Shown here: positions 13,754 to 16,338 of the stretch, piece by piece
Numbering within the stretch: position 1 is the first letter of the stretch
Layout of the letters: each line of letters begins with the position of its first letter
Assembly (NCBI GenBank): GCA_964432995.1
Contig: CAYSPU010000129.1
Span: 1 to 16,338 of the forward strand
Source of the DNA: CAYSPU01 sp964432995
Lineage (GTDB): Bacteria > Verrucomicrobiota > Verrucomicrobiia > Limisphaerales > JAHDYP01
DNA length: 16,338 bases
Direction of reading: 5' to 3'
Notes under the pieces: generated by a model
Seen by the model: only the letters and a program-made list of their open reading frames with translations
What the model was told of the DNA's origin: nothing
The model's database searches: none
Made by a program: the position numbers and the translations under genes

Positions 13754-14386
13754 CTACAGGGTCGTTGGGTTCGTCCAGATGGCGAAGAACCGGTTCGTGG
13801 CCGGCGGGTAACAGTAGTCCAGCGCGCCGCTGGGGGCCAGGTCCTGCAGTTCATAGTCCAGGGCCATCCGATGCACGTCGCCGGTCACGAACTGGTCCAG
13901 CTTGCCGCCCAGCGGCGCGTCGCCCCAGTCCGGGTCGCGGATGACCGAACGCGGCATCCACGGTTTGTAGTGGCCCACGAAGATGTTGTCGCCGACCCGA
14001 AGCGCGTAGTTCCCCTCCGGGTCCGGGCGGTGGACTTTTACTACCTGGTAGCGCAGCACGTAGGTGTATCGATACGCGCCCAGTTCGGGGAAGCGCTCCG
14101 GCCGGTCGAGAAGCTGGGCGGTCACTTCGAGCCGGCCCAGGGTGCGCACCATTTCGTCGTCGCCGGTGTCCACGCGGCTCGCCAGGAACCAGAGAGCAAG
14201 ACCCAGGAAGAGCAGCACGCCAAGGCCGCGCCACCCGCTGGGGCCACCGACGTAGGCGGCGGAGGGCGGATCGTGGATTGCCTCAGCGGATTCCGCTGGG
14301 CCCTGCGCAGGGCGTCGAGCCGCTCCCGGCACCGGGTTCCCTGAGGGGTTCCGAGACTCATCCCATCCGTGTTCATGCGTGTTCAT
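13754..14386 (-). CDS. Membrane-anchored protein of unknown function beside the acetylation genes
   Basis: The protein has 210 residues from the ATG at 14386. That start lies inside a 10-bp tandem repeat, so the first 20-50 residues are uncertain; an in-frame GTG 17 codons later is an alternative. Residues about 52-69 (GWRGLGVLLFLGLALWFLAS) form one membrane helix, followed by a soluble domain of about 140 residues. Its most ordered parts are YRYTYVLRYQVVKVHRPDPE, GDNIFVGHYKPWMPR and a tail with LDYELQDLAPSG, DYCYPP and FFAIW. The pattern of aromatic and charged residues looks like a conserved beta-rich extracytoplasmic domain. I cannot name the family. It follows the PD40 gene by 40 bases and precedes the MBOAT/AlgJ operon on the same strand, so a role in surface-polysaccharide modification is plausible but inferred only from position. 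Confidence 0.75.
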   Translation of the reverse strand: MNTHEHGWDESRNPSGNPVPGAARRPAQGPAESAEAIHDPPSAAYVGGPSGWRGLGVLLFLGLALWFLASRVDTGDDEMVRTLGRLEVTAQLLDRPERFPELGAYRYTYVLRYQVVKVHRPDPEGNYALRVGDNIFVGHYKPWMPRSVIRDPDWGDAPLGGKLDQFVTGDVHRMALDYELQDLAPSGALDYCYPPATNRFFAIWTNPTTL

Positions 14387-14391
14387 CCGTG
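14362..14391. repeat. Three tandem 10-bp units overlapping a start codon
   Basis: Units cccatccgtg, ttcatgcgtg and ttcatccgtg lie head to tail at 14362-14391. On the minus strand they read cacggatgaa-like units, which supply the ATG of the anchored unknown protein and its first residues MNTHEHG. Decamers of this type usually lie between genes, so this start may be a repeat artefact. Confidence 0.7.
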
Positions 14392-14426
14392 GTAAGAAAA
14401 CGCTCCGGCCGCAGTCCCGCCGCTGG

Positions 14427-15521
14427 TCATCTGCGGTCTCCGCCAAGGTCGGCGTAGGTCCAATGCGGTTCGAATCCGCGGTGCGCCATGCGCAGGACCG
14501 GACCGCTCTTCGCACCAGGGTACAGCGAGCGCAACGGAGCGTAGTCCTCCGGGACGACGATGGGCGTGTCGGCCAACCGGACGATGGCCATATGGGCGTC
14601 CGTGCCGCCGTCGGATTCGGGCAGCGAGAAGATCACGTAGCGGCCGTCGGGCGAGGTGCAGCCATAGTAGATGTGGCGGCCGCGCTCGCCGTAGATCAGA
14701 GTGCGGCTCTTGCCGTCGGCCGTGGCCTGCATGAGCATGGTCCAGCCGTATTCGCTGCCGAGGCCGGGGGTGCGGTGCGAGTAGACGACCCGGGTGGAAT
14801 CGCCTTGGAACCAATCCGGCGTGCAGTTGAGGGCGCGGGTGAGCAACGTGGACTGCCCGGTGGTGAGGTCCACGCTGATGATGTTCCAATCCTGGCCGCG
14901 CAGGTTGGCGGTGCCGCAGAGGCGGCGGCCGTCGGGCGACCAGTACATCTGCTGGAAGATCCCCTGGCGCGGCAGTTCGCGCACGAGCGTCTTGGTCGCC
15001 AGATCGTAGATCCGGATTCGGCCTTCCCGCTTGTAGAGACAGGCCACCTGTTTCCCGTCCGGACTCCAGGACGCCCACGGCCAGGCTCCGTCGGCACCTT
15101 GGGATTGTGGGGCTGAACCGTCGGCATTGGCGATCACCAGTTCGCCCATCGCTCCCCACAAGTCGTGGTTGAGCCCTTCTCCATTCCGGCGGGCGACGCT
15201 TCGCTGCTGTCGGCGGTAGAGGATCCGGCGGCTGTCGGGCGCAAAGCGGCCGCCATACTCGTCCTGGTCCGGGGTTTGGGTGACGTGGCGTTTGGCGGAA
15301 CCGTCCGGGCGCGAGAGGAACAGGTCGTAATCGCCCGACGCCGTTTTCGCGGAGAAGAGGATCCAGCCGCAGCCCGCCACTTCGCGGCCCAACTCCCGCG
15401 CCGCGGGGTCGGTCGGGGGGCTCTGGGCATGCACCACGGCGATGGCGGCGAGACAGAACACGCCCGCGGCGGACGACAGGGGAGCGGCGATCCGCCGTGC
15501 TCGGGGACGAGGGTCTTTCAT
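14427..15521 (-). CDS. Secreted TolB-like PD40 beta-propeller protein
   Basis: The protein has 364 residues. ATG at 15521 is chosen because a signal peptide follows directly (MKDPRPRARR, hydrophobic core to residue 30, likely cut after VHA at 30-32); the longer frame upstream adds 13 unrelated residues. The mature part is a beta-propeller with PD40-type blades: RFAPDSRRILYRR (92-104), ASWSPDGKQVACLY (150-163), MYWSPDGRRLCGTA (192-205), TPDWFQGDSTRVVYS (234-248) and TSPDGRYVIFSLP (289-301). Intervening strands such as WNIISVDLTTGQSTLLT are also typical. Propellers of this kind bind proteins or glycans and have no catalytic motif here; oligogalacturonate-lyase-like propellers are an alternative. 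It acts in the periplasm or outside. The next gene starts 40 bases downstream, suggesting co-transcription. Confidence 0.85.
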   Translation of the reverse strand: MKDPRPRARRIAAPLSSAAGVFCLAAIAVVHAQSPPTDPAARELGREVAGCGWILFSAKTASGDYDLFLSRPDGSAKRHVTQTPDQDEYGGRFAPDSRRILYRRQQRSVARRNGEGLNHDLWGAMGELVIANADGSAPQSQGADGAWPWASWSPDGKQVACLYKREGRIRIYDLATKTLVRELPRQGIFQQMYWSPDGRRLCGTANLRGQDWNIISVDLTTGQSTLLTRALNCTPDWFQGDSTRVVYSHRTPGLGSEYGWTMLMQATADGKSRTLIYGERGRHIYYGCTSPDGRYVIFSLPESDGGTDAHMAIVRLADTPIVVPEDYAPLRSLYPGAKSGPVLRMAHRGFEPHWTYADLGGDRR

Positions 15522-15896
15522 TCCGAAGGCGTGTCTACCTTGGCACAGAGCGTTTGGCAAACAAATGGGGTTGCCCGAGGCCGCTCCGTCGTTGAACTTC
15601 GAACAGTGAACCGCTGAACCCCGAACCTCTCAACCTCTCTACCATAGGGATTCTTGCTCCCTTTCCACCACCTCCGGGATTGCGCCTCCTTGTTCTCCGG
15701 ACTATCGTCCTGACGTTTGGTCCAATACCAAACCAGACCTCGAACGTCCGCGCCCGCCATGGCCCACGGAAGAACCACCGCCCCTCTTCCTTTGACGTCA
15801 GTGATTTCGCCTATGGCACGAACAGCGCGTGTCGCCGATTGGCGGTCAGCGCACAACGCCTAAGACCTGGGCCGGATGTAACTCTACGTCTTTGCC
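15522..15896. other. 375-bp gap between divergent genes
   Basis: The PD40 gene reads left and the small membrane protein reads right from this gap, so promoters for both should be here. No clear promoter boxes were identified. It contains a copy of the dispersed word at 15609-15628 and is somewhat richer in C/T runs (15625-15680). A 112-codon minus-strand frame crosses it but follows the repeat and does not resemble a gene. Confidence 0.55.
15609..15628. repeat. Dispersed 20-bp word, copy 2
   Basis: aaccgctgaaccccgaacct matches 6184-6203 with two mismatches. It is embedded in a run of gaac/caac-type units (about 15598-15642), suggesting a short degenerate repeat. Confidence 0.45.
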
Positions 15897-16229
15897 ATGA
15901 GAATCGTTGCGATCCTTGCGAATGCGCTGCTGCTCGTCCTGACACTGCTGCTGCTGCTGGGGAATGGCTTTGAAATGGAGTCGAGCGAGGTGCCGCTCGT
16001 GCTGACGATGCTGGTGGCGCCCATTCTCAGCATCGTCGCGCTGTTATTGCGAGGTGCCTGCAGCAAGGACTGGCTGGCGCGGTATTTTGAACGGAGAGCG
16101 TTCGAGGAGCGGCAGAAGTTCAACGCATTGCGGCCACGACTGGCCCAACAAGACGCCACACCGAAGGACGGCCTCGCCACGCCGGCTAGTCACTCGGGAG
16201 TCACCGAGGGGCCGCCATCGGTGAGCTGA
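15897..16229 (+). CDS. Small two-helix membrane protein of unknown function
   Basis: The protein has 110 residues from the ATG at 15897. Two hydrophobic segments, about 4-22 (VAILANALLLVLTLLLLLG) and 32-52 (VPLVLTMLVAPILSIVALLL), are separated by a short acidic loop. A basic helix with KDWLARYFERRAFEERQKF follows, then a disordered tail. It resembles the general class of short conserved inner-membrane proteins that have a few charged residues after the second helix, but no named family is assigned. No good ribosome-binding site is seen upstream, and the gene stands alone. A 7-bp hairpin overlaps its last codons. Third-position GC is lower in the first codons than in the large genes. Confidence 0.65.
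   Translation: MRIVAILANALLLVLTLLLLLGNGFEMESSEVPLVLTMLVAPILSIVALLLRGACSKDWLARYFERRAFEERQKFNALRPRLAQQDATPKDGLATPASHSGVTEGPPSVS
16201..16224 (+). terminator. Hairpin at the end of the small membrane protein gene
   Basis: tcaccga (16201-16207) pairs perfectly with tcggtga (16218-16224) around a 10-base loop, just ahead of the TGA at 16227. No T-tract follows, so it is only a possible transcript-end structure. Confidence 0.3.
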
Positions 16230-16272
16230 TGCGTTCGGCGACAACACACCGCCCATCGCTTGCTATGGGAAT

Positions 16273-16338
16273 ATGAAAGCCGGACCGCCCAAAAGCATCG
16301 ACGAGCATATTGCGCGCTTTTTCATCTTGGCAGCCTTT
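16273..16338 (+). CDS. N-terminal start of a further gene, cut by the window edge
   Basis: ATG at 16273 opens a frame that runs off the right edge after 22 codons: MKAGPPKSIDEHIARFFILA and two more. The PKSIDEHIA start resembles the beginning of DUF1801 (YdhG-like) proteins, in which a short helix of the type xIDEYIAxFP is usual. After IARF the likeness stops, near a run of five T at 16319-16323, so a frameshift is possible. Very little sequence is available, and both gene and family are tentative. Confidence 0.3.
   Translation, partial: MKAGPPKSIDEHIARFFILAAF

Noticed and set aside
15518..15856. 112-codon minus frame upstream of the PD40 gene
   Set aside because: Part of it translates the gaac/caac-type repeat (REVERFGVQRFTV), it overlaps the PD40 start, and no domain or start signal is visible.
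15850..15896. Integron attC site ahead of the small membrane protein (caacgcctaag motif)
   Set aside because: There is no matching GTTRRRY core on the correct side, no second site after the gene and no integrase nearby.

Overview
The window is about 16.3 kb of GC-rich bacterial DNA. It most resembles a Verrucomicrobiota genome, with Planctomycetota or Lentisphaerota as less likely alternatives. The reasons are an ECF sigma factor of the Sig-70_X6 type next to a Ser/Thr kinase, a GH78 rhamnosidase, an MBOAT/AlgJ-like acetylation pair, and long gene-free stretches full of short palindromic and tandem repeats. This assignment is inferred from gene content; no rRNA or other marker gene is present.

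Left third (1-6199, + strand). The window opens with the C-terminal end of an unidentified protein. A DUF2085-type membrane protein follows, overlapping it in effect as a tight gene pair. Next come a 660-bp repeat-rich gap, a GAF-domain protein with a cysteine-rich tail, and a second 640-bp gap holding a 116-bp tandem duplication plus a pair of diverged repeats. The second repeat of that pair runs up to the start codon of an ECF sigma factor. The sigma factor and a Ser/Thr kinase with a large polytopic C-terminal membrane domain form a two-gene regulatory operon.

Middle and right (6231-15521, - strand). Read in the direction of transcription, the order is: a secreted PD40 beta-propeller protein, a membrane-anchored protein of unknown function, a 690-bp repeat-rich gap, an MBOAT O-acyltransferase (AlgI-like), an AlgJ/AlgX-like SGNH acetyltransferase, a 230-bp gap with a near-perfect nested palindrome, a GlmS-like double-SIS sugar isomerase, and a secreted GH78 alpha-L-rhamnosidase whose start codon overlaps the SIS stop as ATGA. 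The content suggests handling of cell-surface or environmental polysaccharide: O-acetylation by MBOAT plus SGNH, and cleavage of rhamnosides with linked amino-sugar or sugar-phosphate metabolism.

Right end (15522-16338, + strand). This holds a gene-poor gap, a small two-helix membrane protein, and the first 22 codons of a further gene.

No rRNA, tRNA, CRISPR array, transposase or phage gene was seen. The most unusual aspects are several different non-coding repeat families packed into the gaps, one of which forms the leader of the sigma/kinase operon, and the possible four-gene surface-polysaccharide acetylation locus with an uncharacterised anchored protein.
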